Assembly: GCA_015233755.1 (NCBI GenBank)
Contig: JADFXA010000154.1
Coordinates: 1 to 5,667 of the forward strand
Length of the DNA: 5,667 nucleotides
Reading direction: 5' to 3'
Source: Desulfamplus sp.
GTDB lineage: Bacteria > Desulfobacterota > Desulfobacteria > Desulfobacterales > Desulfobacteraceae
In this document: piece after piece, positions 1 to 5,643 of the stretch
Layout of the letters: every line of letters starts with the position of its first letter
How positions within the stretch are numbered: the stretch's first letter is position 1
Notes under the pieces: model-generated
What the model saw: only the letters and a program-made list of their open reading frames with translations
What the model was told of the DNA's origin: nothing
The model's database searches: none
Program-made: the position numbers and the translations under genes

Positions 1-533
1 AGGCAAAAGCCTATATTGATAGAGGAGACCTTGTGCCTGATGAAATTACTATTCCAATGATCCTTGATAGGCTAAAACAAGATGATTGCAAAAAAGGCTG
101 GCTGCTTGACGGATTCCCAAGAAACAAAGTTCAGGCTGAAAAACTTGATGCCTCACTTAAGGCAGAGGGTATTAAACTCAATTATGTTATTGAGATGATT
201 CTTGACAGAAAGATTGCAAAAGATAGAATTATGGGCCGCCGTCTTTGCGAAAACGATAATAACCATCCTAACAATATTTTCATTGATGCTATTAAACCAA
301 ATGGAGACAAATGTAGAGTGTGCGGTGGTTCATTGACTACAAGAGCAGACGATCAAGACGAAGCTGCGATAGATAAGCGTCACTCTATCTATTACGATAC
401 TACAACAGGCACATTAGCATCTGCATATTATTTTCGTGATTTAACAAAAAAAGATTCTTCTATTAAATATATTACTCTTCAGGGAGAGAAAGATCTAAAA
501 TCTGTTACAAACGAATTGCTTTCAAAGATATAA
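1..533 (+). CDS. adk: Adenylate kinase, 5'-truncated by the window edge
   Basis: Catalyses ATP + AMP = 2 ADP in the cytoplasm and so balances adenine nucleotides. The reading frame is open from base 3 (first residues AKAYIDRGDLVPDE), so the gene enters from the left; a GTG at 33 is an internal valine, not the start. About 176 residues are visible. Roughly 45-50 N-terminal residues, including the P-loop GxPGxGKGT, lie outside. Visible marks are LVPDE of the AMP-binding region, DGFPR (bases 108-122), GRR at the LID start, and the later arginines in TRADD and DKRH. The LID has Cys at 246-248, His at 264-266, Cys at 312-314 and Cys at 321-323, a C-X5-H-X15-C-X2-C pattern matching the metal-binding adenylate kinases described from Desulfovibrio. 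It ends with TAA at 531-533. No convincing terminator follows, although a T8 run lies at 562-569. The identification is secure. Confidence 0.96.
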   Translation, partial: AKAYIDRGDLVPDEITIPMILDRLKQDDCKKGWLLDGFPRNKVQAEKLDASLKAEGIKLNYVIEMILDRKIAKDRIMGRRLCENDNNHPNNIFIDAIKPNGDKCRVCGGSLTTRADDQDEAAIDKRHSIYYDTTTGTLASAYYFRDLTKKDSSIKYITLQGEKDLKSVTNELLSKI

Positions 534-571
534 TGCTCTTTATCTGTTATACTGTTTCATATTTTTTTTAC

Positions 572-600
572 TTGCCCCATATTTGTAATCATGTTATAAA
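572..600 (+). promoter_or_regulatory. Extended -10 promoter for rpsU
   Basis: A -35-like TTGCCC (572-577, 4 of 6 matches to TTGACA) lies exactly 17 bases before TATAAA (595-600, 5 of 6 matches to TATAAT). A TG at 592-593, one base before the -10, adds an extended -10 element. Transcription would start near 606-608 and give a leader of about 56 bases before rpsU. This is the best sigma70-type promoter in the window and suggests that rpsU is expressed independently of adk. Confidence 0.65.
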
Positions 601-663
601 ATTTTATTAATATAAAAACACAAATTAACCGTCAATTAAAAACTGTCGGGCAAGAAAGGGGCG

Positions 664-867
664 ATGAATTTGAAGGAAATCTCTGTCAAGGTTATTGACA
701 ATGATGTTGAAAGAGCCATGAAAATTTTGAAAAAAAAGATTCAAAATGATGGGCTTTTTAAACGTTTAAAGTTGAAGAAGAATTTTGAAAAACCAAGTCA
801 GTATAGACGCCGTAAGATGAGAGAAGCTATGAGAAGACAAAGAATAGCAGCATCTCGAAGAAAATAA
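664..867 (+). CDS. rpsU: Small ribosomal subunit protein bS21
   Basis: Component of the 30S subunit, bound near the platform where the mRNA Shine-Dalgarno region pairs with 16S rRNA, and involved in translation initiation. The 67-residue product is small and very basic. It has the family layout: an N-terminal strand (SVKVIDND), a helix (ERAMKILKKKIQNDGLFKRLK), the conserved block FEKPSQYRRRK, and an Arg/Lys-rich tail ending ASRRK. Length is in the usual bS21 range of about 58-71 residues. The ATG at 664 follows a purine-rich AAGAAAGGGG (652-661), so the ribosome site is present but close to the start. The gene has its own promoter upstream and a terminator downstream, so it is probably monocistronic. 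An A8 run at 730-737 lies in frame within the gene. Confidence 0.95.
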   Translation: MNLKEISVKVIDNDVERAMKILKKKIQNDGLFKRLKLKKNFEKPSQYRRRKMREAMRRQRIAASRRK

Positions 868-895
868 CCTTAAAAGTCTATTTTAAATGTAAATT

Positions 896-942
896 CGGCA
901 GATTTTAGTCATATATTTTGACAATTTCTGCCGTTTTTATTT
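896..942 (+). terminator. Rho-independent terminator after rpsU
   Basis: The perfect 7-bp outer stem CGGCAGA (896-902) with TCTGCCG (927-933) is followed at once by TTTTTATTT (934-942). Inside, GTCA (908-911) pairs with TGAC (919-922) around a 7-base loop, with a small T-T internal loop and a bulged A between the stems. It lies 28 bases after the rpsU stop and 17 bases before the folC start, so it separates the two genes. Confidence 0.85.
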
Positions 943-958
943 GGAAATAATTTAAAAT

Positions 959-2323
959 ATGGAAATAATTTCGTACGCAGAATGTTTAAAAGAGATGTTT
1001 GCCCTTGGACGTTTTGGAATTAAGTTAGAGTTAGAAACTATTGCTGATATTCTTACAAGACTCGGAGAGCCTGAAAAAAAATTCCAATCAATTCACATTG
1101 CAGGGACAAATGGCAAAGGCTCTATTGCCTCATATATTGCCTCAATTCTTAGTTGTTCAGGATTTAAGGTAGGGTTATACACATCTCCCCACCTAATAAA
1201 ATTCAATGAGCGATTTTGCATAAATGGCAATATGGTATCCAACGAAGATGTTGTTGAAGCATATCTTGCTGTAAAACAAGCAGATATTGGAGAGAGAAAA
1301 GCCACCTTTTTTGAAATATCAACAGCAATGGCATTTTATCTATTTGCTAAAGAAAATGTTGAATGGGCAGTTATTGAGACTGGAATGGGAGGCAGATTAG
1401 ACGCAACTAATGTGCTAAAACCTGAGATTACTATTATTTCTAATCTATCAATGGAACACACTGAATATCTTGGAGATACTCTTGAAAAGATTGCAGCAGA
1501 AAAAGGTGGAATAATAAAATATAAAACCCCATTAGTTACTGGTGTAACCCAAGAGTCTGCAATAGAAGTGCTTAAAAATATTGCCCAAAAAGAGTCATCG
1601 CCTATTTATAGATATGGCAGCGATTTTACAGCAATCAAAAGTTGTGACATTGAGTTAGGAACAAGATTCAACTACAATGGTATGGGTGTAGCTTGGGAAA
1701 ATATGGAGACTCGCCTTCTTGGAGAGCATCAAATTGAAAATTCTGCTATTGCCCTTGCTGTGTGTGAAATTTTGATGAAACAACAAAATAAGCAAACAAA
1801 TAAAGATATTCATATTATAGATAAAAATAAGCGGTTGACTCAAGAGAGCATTAGAAAAGGGCTTTCATTGACAAAATGGGCAGGAAGGCTTGAATATATT
1901 TTAAAGAAACCTTTAGTTATAATTGATGGTGCCCACAATCTTGATGCAGCAGAAAACTTAAGTAAATACCTTTCAAAACACCAATCTTTAACCGCTATAG
2001 ATAACCCTTCAAAGCTTACAATGATAATTGGTATTCTAAACGATAAACCCTACAAAGAGATGTTAAAATATCTATTGCCAGTTGCTGATCAGATTATATT
2101 TACACGGGCAAATATTGACAGAAGCCTTGCTCCAATAGTTTTGAAAGATTTTGCAACAACCATAAGCAATGTTAAAACTAAGGTAATTGAAGATGTTGGT
2201 AAAGCTGTTGAATATGCTATTAAAAATGCGGCAGAAAATGAGTGTATATGTATTGCAGGCTCTTTGTATGTTGCAGGAGAGGCAAGGGATAAAATTTTAA
2301 GTGATTTTTATACTCCTAAATGA
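959..2323 (+). CDS. folC: Folylpolyglutamate synthase / dihydrofolate synthase
   Basis: Mur-ligase family enzyme that joins glutamate to folates with ATP, and in most bacteria also joins glutamate to dihydropteroate. It acts in the cytoplasm. The 454-residue product has the expected order: RFGIKLELE (18-26) at the N-terminus, P-loop AGTNGKGS (48-55), TSPHL (75-79), Glu119, ETGMGGRLDATN (140-151), His167, and EKGGIIK (181-187) with Lys182 at the position usually carbamylated. These are followed by GEHQIENSAIA (255-265), WAGRLE (307-312), IDGAHN (322-327) joining the C-terminal domain, GILNDK (358-363) and AGSLYVAGEAR (433-443). Length is normal. The start is fixed: an in-frame TAA at 953-955 allows nothing longer than ATG 959. 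No good Shine-Dalgarno is present; GGA at 943-945 is 13 bases away. With the rpsU terminator directly upstream, folC needs read-through or a promoter overlapping that terminator. One or two activities cannot be decided from sequence alone. Confidence 0.96.
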   Translation: MEIISYAECLKEMFALGRFGIKLELETIADILTRLGEPEKKFQSIHIAGTNGKGSIASYIASILSCSGFKVGLYTSPHLIKFNERFCINGNMVSNEDVVEAYLAVKQADIGERKATFFEISTAMAFYLFAKENVEWAVIETGMGGRLDATNVLKPEITIISNLSMEHTEYLGDTLEKIAAEKGGIIKYKTPLVTGVTQESAIEVLKNIAQKESSPIYRYGSDFTAIKSCDIELGTRFNYNGMGVAWENMETRLLGEHQIENSAIALAVCEILMKQQNKQTNKDIHIIDKNKRLTQESIRKGLSLTKWAGRLEYILKKPLVIIDGAHNLDAAENLSKYLSKHQSLTAIDNPSKLTMIIGILNDKPYKEMLKYLLPVADQIIFTRANIDRSLAPIVLKDFATTISNVKTKVIEDVGKAVEYAIKNAAENECICIAGSLYVAGEARDKILSDFYTPK

Positions 2324-2340
2324 TTTTATGTTATCAAATC

Positions 2341-2369
2341 TTGATTCTTTCCAACAGAAAATGTATTTA
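2341..2369 (+). promoter_or_regulatory. Possible promoter for tRNA-Arg
   Basis: TTGATT (2341-2346, 4 of 6 matches to the -35 consensus) is followed after 17 bases by TATTTA (2364-2369, 3 of 6 matches to TATAAT). This would place the transcription start near 2376, a few bases before the mature tRNA. Position and spacing are right, but the -10 is poor and AT-rich DNA gives such matches by chance. Confidence 0.3.
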
Positions 2370-2379
2370 AATAAAGTAT

Positions 2380-2455
2380 GCGCCCGTAGCCCAGTGGATA
2401 AGGCGTCAGCCTCCGAAGCTGAAGATCGCTGGTTCGATTCCAGTCGGGCGTACCA
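2380..2455 (+). tRNA. tRNA-Arg, anticodon CCG
   Basis: A full cloverleaf can be drawn over 76 bases. Acceptor GCGCCCG (2380-2386) pairs with CGGGCGT (2445-2451), with a terminal G-U. The D arm is 2389-2404. Anticodon stem TCAGC/GCTGA (2406-2410, 2418-2422) encloses loop CTCCGAA, with anticodon CCG at 2413-2415, reading CGG. The variable loop is 5 bases. T stem GCTGG/CCAGT (2428-2432, 2440-2444) encloses loop TTCGATT. Discriminator A2452 and an encoded CCA (2453-2455) follow. An A in the D loop and C35 fit arginine identity. No copy of the tRNA 3' end was seen elsewhere in the window, so there is no sign of an integrated element here. Confidence 0.96.
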
Positions 2456-2526
2456 CTCAATCTTATCTATAAAATAAAGCCTACCAAATATAGAGTAACT
2501 CTTTATACTTCCTGCAAAACTTTAAT

Positions 2527-2554
2527 TGTTCCCTTGAGTTTACTGGAATATAAA
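2527..2554 (+). promoter_or_regulatory. Weak promoter candidate for the glycosyltransferase gene
   Basis: Within the 201-base gap between the tRNA and the glycosyltransferase gene, TTGTTC (2527-2532, only the TTG matching) stands 16 bases before TATAAA (2549-2554, 5 of 6 matches). The leader would be about 95 bases. The gene follows a tRNA and a long gap, so it needs a promoter somewhere here. This is the best spaced pair found, but the support is weak. Confidence 0.3.
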
Positions 2555-2656
2555 ATGGGTTTTGTGGAAGGTCATTTATATTACCAAGTATATTATAAAT
2601 ACAAACGATTACTATTACAATAAATTGAAATAAAATAAGGTTAAAATTACTCGACA

Positions 2657-3898
2657 ATGCAAAGCAGACTTAAAATAGGAATTATAAGCTATAGGAGCAA
2701 TCCACATTGCGGCGGTCAAGGTGTTTATGTAAGAAACTTAAGCCGTGCTTTGACAGACCTTGGACACCATGTTGAAGTTATTGCTGGCCCTCCCGATCCT
2801 CTGCTTATTGGTGATGCAAAACTCACCATGCTTCAAACTCTCGATCTATATAATCCTAATGATCTTTTCAGGACTCCAAAACTTCATGAGCTTGTTGATC
2901 CTATTAATCTAATTGAGTGGTTAGGAGTCTCAAGTATGGGATACCCCGAGCCTCTTACGTTTGGCATGAGAGTCAAAAGATATATTAAAGAGAATAATAA
3001 GTTCAAAGGATACGACATTATCCACGACAACCAATCTCTTGCCTATGGCATATTATCACTATCAAAGCGTCTTCCTGTAACAGCAACAATTCACCACCCA
3101 ATGACTGTTGATAGGCGAATTGCTGTTAAAAGCACAAAATCTATATACCAAAAATTCAAACAGTTGAGATGGTATTCATTTATTGGGATGCAAAAATATG
3201 TTGCACGGAGACTCTCAAAAATCATAACAGTCTCTGATTTTTCCAAACAGGATATTGCTCGTGAATTTTCTATTCCTAAAGAGAGGTTTATCACTATCCC
3301 AAATGGTATTAACACTGAGCTATTTCGTCCTTTAGATTTCATTAAAAGAGATTCAAACCGTATTATTGTTACTAACAGCGCAGACACTCCACTCAAAGGT
3401 CTATATTATCTTCTTCATGCAGTAAAAAGTATCTCCAAATTAAGACCAATTAAGCTAATTGTAATTGGTTCACCAAGAAAAGACGGCGGTGTTGAGAAGG
3501 TTGTGAAAAATCTTGAACTTAAAGATATAGTTGAATTTACAGGAAGAATAGACGATAGACGATTTATTGAAGAGTATGCAAAGGCAACGATAGCGGTTGT
3601 TCCATCGCTCTATGAAGGCTTTGGTCTTCCAGTTGGAGAAGCTATGGCTTGTAGAATACCTGTAATTTGCACTGCTGGAGGGGCACTTCCAGAAGTTGCT
3701 GGAGATGCCGCACAAATTGTTCCGCCAGCCAATGCAAACGCCTTAAAAGATGCTATTATCTCTCTTCTTGATGATCCTTCTCAACGCGAAAAAATGGCTC
3801 AAGCTGGTTATGAGCGAGTTATGAAAAACTATACTTGGGAGGCAACCGCTATCAAAACTGTTCAGGCATATAGAGAAATAATAAATGCTTACCGTTAA
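2657..3898 (+). CDS. Family 4 (GT-B fold) glycosyltransferase
   Basis: Predicted cytoplasmic, possibly membrane-associated, retaining glycosyltransferase that moves a sugar from a nucleotide donor to an unknown acceptor. The 413-residue product has both Rossmann-like halves. The N-terminal half shows IGIISYRSNPHCGGQGVYV (7-25) with the glycine loop, DIIHDNQSLAYG (120-131) and TIHHP (144-148). The C-terminal half shows IPNGIN (214-219), PLKGLYYLLHA (245-255), and PSLYEGFGLPVGEAM (316-330) with the EX7E pair Glu320/Glu328 of the donor site, then GGALPEVAG (341-349). It has no signal peptide or clear membrane segment. From memory, the N-terminal half closely follows an uncharacterised subfamily shared by actinobacteria (M. 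tuberculosis Rv0225 type) and delta-group bacteria, usually beside a methyltransferase, as here. The sugar and acceptor are unknown. The start ATG 2657 places the first strand correctly, but the nearest AAGG (2637-2640) is 16 bases away. Confidence 0.93.
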   Translation: MQSRLKIGIISYRSNPHCGGQGVYVRNLSRALTDLGHHVEVIAGPPDPLLIGDAKLTMLQTLDLYNPNDLFRTPKLHELVDPINLIEWLGVSSMGYPEPLTFGMRVKRYIKENNKFKGYDIIHDNQSLAYGILSLSKRLPVTATIHHPMTVDRRIAVKSTKSIYQKFKQLRWYSFIGMQKYVARRLSKIITVSDFSKQDIAREFSIPKERFITIPNGINTELFRPLDFIKRDSNRIIVTNSADTPLKGLYYLLHAVKSISKLRPIKLIVIGSPRKDGGVEKVVKNLELKDIVEFTGRIDDRRFIEEYAKATIAVVPSLYEGFGLPVGEAMACRIPVICTAGGALPEVAGDAAQIVPPANANALKDAIISLLDDPSQREKMAQAGYERVMKNYTWEATAIKTVQAYREIINAYR

Positions 3899-3949
3899 AA
3901 TAATTCAAACAATAGTTTAGAGCTGGCTCTATTATCCAAACAATTAAGG

Positions 3950-3955
3950 TATAAT
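3950..3955 (+). promoter_or_regulatory. Perfect -10 hexamer just before the methyltransferase start
   Basis: TATAAT lies so that transcription would begin at about 3962-3963, on or beside the ATG at 3963, giving a leaderless mRNA. No -35 match is seen 16-18 bases upstream and there is no extended -10 TG, so it may be chance in AT-rich DNA. A short hairpin (TAGAG 3918-3922 with CTCTA 3927-3931, loop CTGG) stands in the same 64-base gap without a T run. Confidence 0.25.
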
Positions 3956-3962
3956 AACCACA

Positions 3963-4706
3963 ATGATTACAATTGACTTTAACCGTCTTGATTTGAAATC
4001 TGGATATAAAATTCTTGATATTGGTTGCGGTGAAGGAAGGCACACTGCAAAAGCGTGGGAATTTGAAAACACATTCTGTGTAGGTGCTGATATGTGTTAT
4101 AAAGATTTGGTTGCAGCAAAAGAAAAAATAGAAATACACGAAGACTTTATAAATATCTATTTGGAAAATTATGCCTCTCAATGGGTGCTTTGCAACAGTG
4201 ATATTAACCTTCTTCCATTTGCTGAAAACACTTTTGATGTAATTATCTGTTCAGAAGTTATGGAGCATATTCATCAAGAACAAAAAGCCCTTGAAGAGTT
4301 AACACGGGTATTAAAACCAAAAGGCCAACTTGCATTATCAGTTCCACGATATTTGCCCGAAAAAATATGTTGGAAGTTATCTAAAGAGTATTGCAATACA
4401 GAAGGCGGGCATATTCGTATATACAAAAAAAAAGAGCTCCTTGAAAAAGTTATTCCATTAGGTTTTAAATTTCAAGGCAGCCATTATGCTCACAGTCTCC
4501 ACACTCCATTTTGGTGGCTTAAATGTTTGATGGGTTGCCCCAACCAAAGTGTTTCAAACTCTAATTTCAATCTTATCAACCTCTATCACAAGTTGTTAGT
4601 GTGGGATATTATGAAAAATCCATTTATCACAAGATTTATAGAAAAATTGCTAAACCCTATAATTGGCAAGAGTTTAGTTCTATACTTCATCAAAAATGGA
4701 TATTAA
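3963..4706 (+). CDS. Class I SAM-dependent methyltransferase (methyltransferase type 11)
   Basis: Predicted soluble enzyme transferring a methyl group from S-adenosylmethionine to an unknown acceptor. Of 247 residues, motif I is LDIGCGEGRH (18-27), the acidic end of strand 2 is in GAD (41-43), Asp80 lies in the SDINLLPF segment, and FDVIICSEVMEHI (91-103) and VLKPKGQLALSVP (116-128) form motifs II-III. The C-terminal third is the distinctive part: HSLHTPFWWLKC (177-188), LLVWDI (211-216) and NPIIGKS (231-237). I recall this tail, and the opening MITIDFNRLDL, from the methyltransferase that neighbours the Rv0225-type glycosyltransferase (Rv0224c type). That supports a shared pathway with the gene 64 bases upstream. 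An A9 run (4425-4433) sits in frame as three lysine codons. AAGG at 3946-3949 is 13 bases from the ATG. The stop overlaps the stop of the opposite-strand gene. The substrate is not known. Confidence 0.92.
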   Translation: MITIDFNRLDLKSGYKILDIGCGEGRHTAKAWEFENTFCVGADMCYKDLVAAKEKIEIHEDFINIYLENYASQWVLCNSDINLLPFAENTFDVIICSEVMEHIHQEQKALEELTRVLKPKGQLALSVPRYLPEKICWKLSKEYCNTEGGHIRIYKKKELLEKVIPLGFKFQGSHYAHSLHTPFWWLKCLMGCPNQSVSNSNFNLINLYHKLLVWDIMKNPFITRFIEKLLNPIIGKSLVLYFIKNGY

Positions 4707-4728
4707 ATAATTGGTGTAACTCTTGGCC
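4665..4728. repeat. Inverted repeat spanning two convergent stop codons
   Basis: GGCAAGAGTT (4665-4674) and AACTCTTGGCC (4718-4728) are complementary over 10 pairs with one bulged base. They enclose 43 bases that contain the overlapping stop codons of the methyltransferase and gspN genes. Neither side has a T run, so it is not a standard terminator. It could act as a weak two-way end signal or an RNA-stability structure. Both arms are also coding, so chance is possible. Confidence 0.35.
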
Positions 4729-5626
4729 TTTGCAAAGTTCCAGTTATCTTGAAAGAAATCCCACCTTTTGAAGGCCCAGACAATAGCTTAGTTAAAGATG
4801 ATAAGCCAGAAAACCCAGCAATAATAGAAGATATATTAGCAGATGTTGGCTGAAATTTCCCTTTTAAGTCAAGAATGCTTATGTCTACAGGTTTTTTAAG
4901 CAACATTTCTCCTGCTAATTTAATTTTAATATCAGAACCTTTTGCATCAAAATCAGCGATATTAAATATATCTCCACTCTTACTCCATTTAATACTAACA
5001 TCTGTAAAACTTACTTTCTCAATACCGATCTGTTTGAGCAATATATTATCTGATTGTACGATGCACTTCGATAGGACTATTACTCCATCTCCATTACCAT
5101 TTTTGCCTTTAGATGTGCTGTAGTTTAGCTTGCCATTCACTATGAATGAAGAGGAAATACCAATTTTTTCTACAGTATGTTTTAAATTTTTTATGTTTAA
5201 ATTTTGAAATCCCATTGCCATACTAACATCATAAGTTGGCAATGATTTTGCTATACCTTTAATTTTTCCTGATTCCGTAACTTTTTCTAAATCAATAACT
5301 CCGCCAATCTTACCGCCATAGGCATCTGCTTTCACATCTACTCTTTTAATAGCCTTGTATAAAGATAAAATCTGGGGAGTGAGAATAATAGAGTCTAATT
5401 TTACTTCATTGCCGTCATTTAAAAGAATAGATGTATTAATAGCCTTAAGGCTTAACGGAAATGAAGGGGCAAGAGATTGAATAACAACCTGTCCATCTGC
5501 AAATTTTGAGTTTATCTTTTCACATACAATATCTGCCACTTTCTCTTTTGGAAAAAGGAGAATTAAAAAAATAAAAAACGCTGCACAACTATAAACAGCG
5601 TAAAACAAAATATGTTTAATTCTCAT
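4703..5626 (-). CDS. gspN: Probable type II secretion system protein GspN
   Basis: Probable accessory inner-membrane component of the type II secretion machine that exports folded proteins from the periplasm. The 307-residue product begins MRIKH and has one membrane segment (about residues 7-25, FYAVYSCAAFFIFLILLF) followed by a soluble, presumably periplasmic domain. That domain shows LAPSFPLSLKAINTSILLNDG (52-72), YGGKIGGVIDL (103-113), a long run of alternating strands, and the ending ISFKITGTLQRPRVTP (290-305). This layout fits the GspN family of Geobacter/Leptospira-type systems, and the repeated-strand fold recalls AsmA-like domains. The start ATG (5624-5626) has a good Shine-Dalgarno, GAAGAGGA, 9 bases upstream. 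The frame is open further to the window edge, but the ribosome site and membrane segment favour this start. The genes expected upstream (gspM, gspL and others) would lie beyond the right edge. An AsmA-like protein of another role is the alternative. Confidence 0.8.
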   Translation of the reverse strand: MRIKHILFYAVYSCAAFFIFLILLFPKEKVADIVCEKINSKFADGQVVIQSLAPSFPLSLKAINTSILLNDGNEVKLDSIILTPQILSLYKAIKRVDVKADAYGGKIGGVIDLEKVTESGKIKGIAKSLPTYDVSMAMGFQNLNIKNLKHTVEKIGISSSFIVNGKLNYSTSKGKNGNGDGVIVLSKCIVQSDNILLKQIGIEKVSFTDVSIKWSKSGDIFNIADFDAKGSDIKIKLAGEMLLKKPVDISILDLKGKFQPTSANISSIIAGFSGLSSLTKLLSGPSKGGISFKITGTLQRPRVTPII

Positions 5627-5635
5627 ATTTAAGAA

Positions 5636-5643
5636 TCCTCTTC
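5636..5643 (-). promoter_or_regulatory. Ribosome binding site of gspN
   Basis: Read on the minus strand, GAAGAGGA lies 9 bases before the ATG at 5626. It is the best-spaced Shine-Dalgarno in the window and decides the gspN start. The other two minus-strand frames upstream close with TAG (5664-5662) and TGA (5657-5655), either of which could be the end of the preceding gene. Confidence 0.7.

Noticed and set aside
33..35. GTG as the start of the adenylate kinase gene
   Set aside because: The upstream codons from base 3 match the family (AKAYIDRGDL), and the P-loop would be missing from a protein starting here. It is an internal valine of a gene cut by the window edge.
541..570. Terminator after adk, suggested by the T8 run
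   Set aside because: No GC-containing stem precedes the T run; only weak AT pairing can be drawn.
2456..2622. Stop-free plus-strand frame after the tRNA, with an ATG at 2555 giving a 22-codon frame
   Set aside because: The only in-frame ATG gives a very short peptide with no ribosome site, and the translation resembles no protein I recognise. The opposite strand reads more like protein.
2433..2656. Integrated element at the tRNA-Arg 3' end
   Set aside because: No repeated copy of the tRNA 3' end and no integrase or mobility gene is visible in the window.
3918..3931. Terminator between the glycosyltransferase and methyltransferase genes
   Set aside because: The hairpin TAGAG/CTCTA is only 5 bp and is followed by TTATCC, not a T run.
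4875..5123. Plus-strand open frame of about 80 codons opposite gspN
   Set aside because: It is antisense to a well-supported gene, has no family features, and follows from the composition of gspN. The other long antisense frames under folC, the glycosyltransferase and the methyltransferase are rejected for the same reason.
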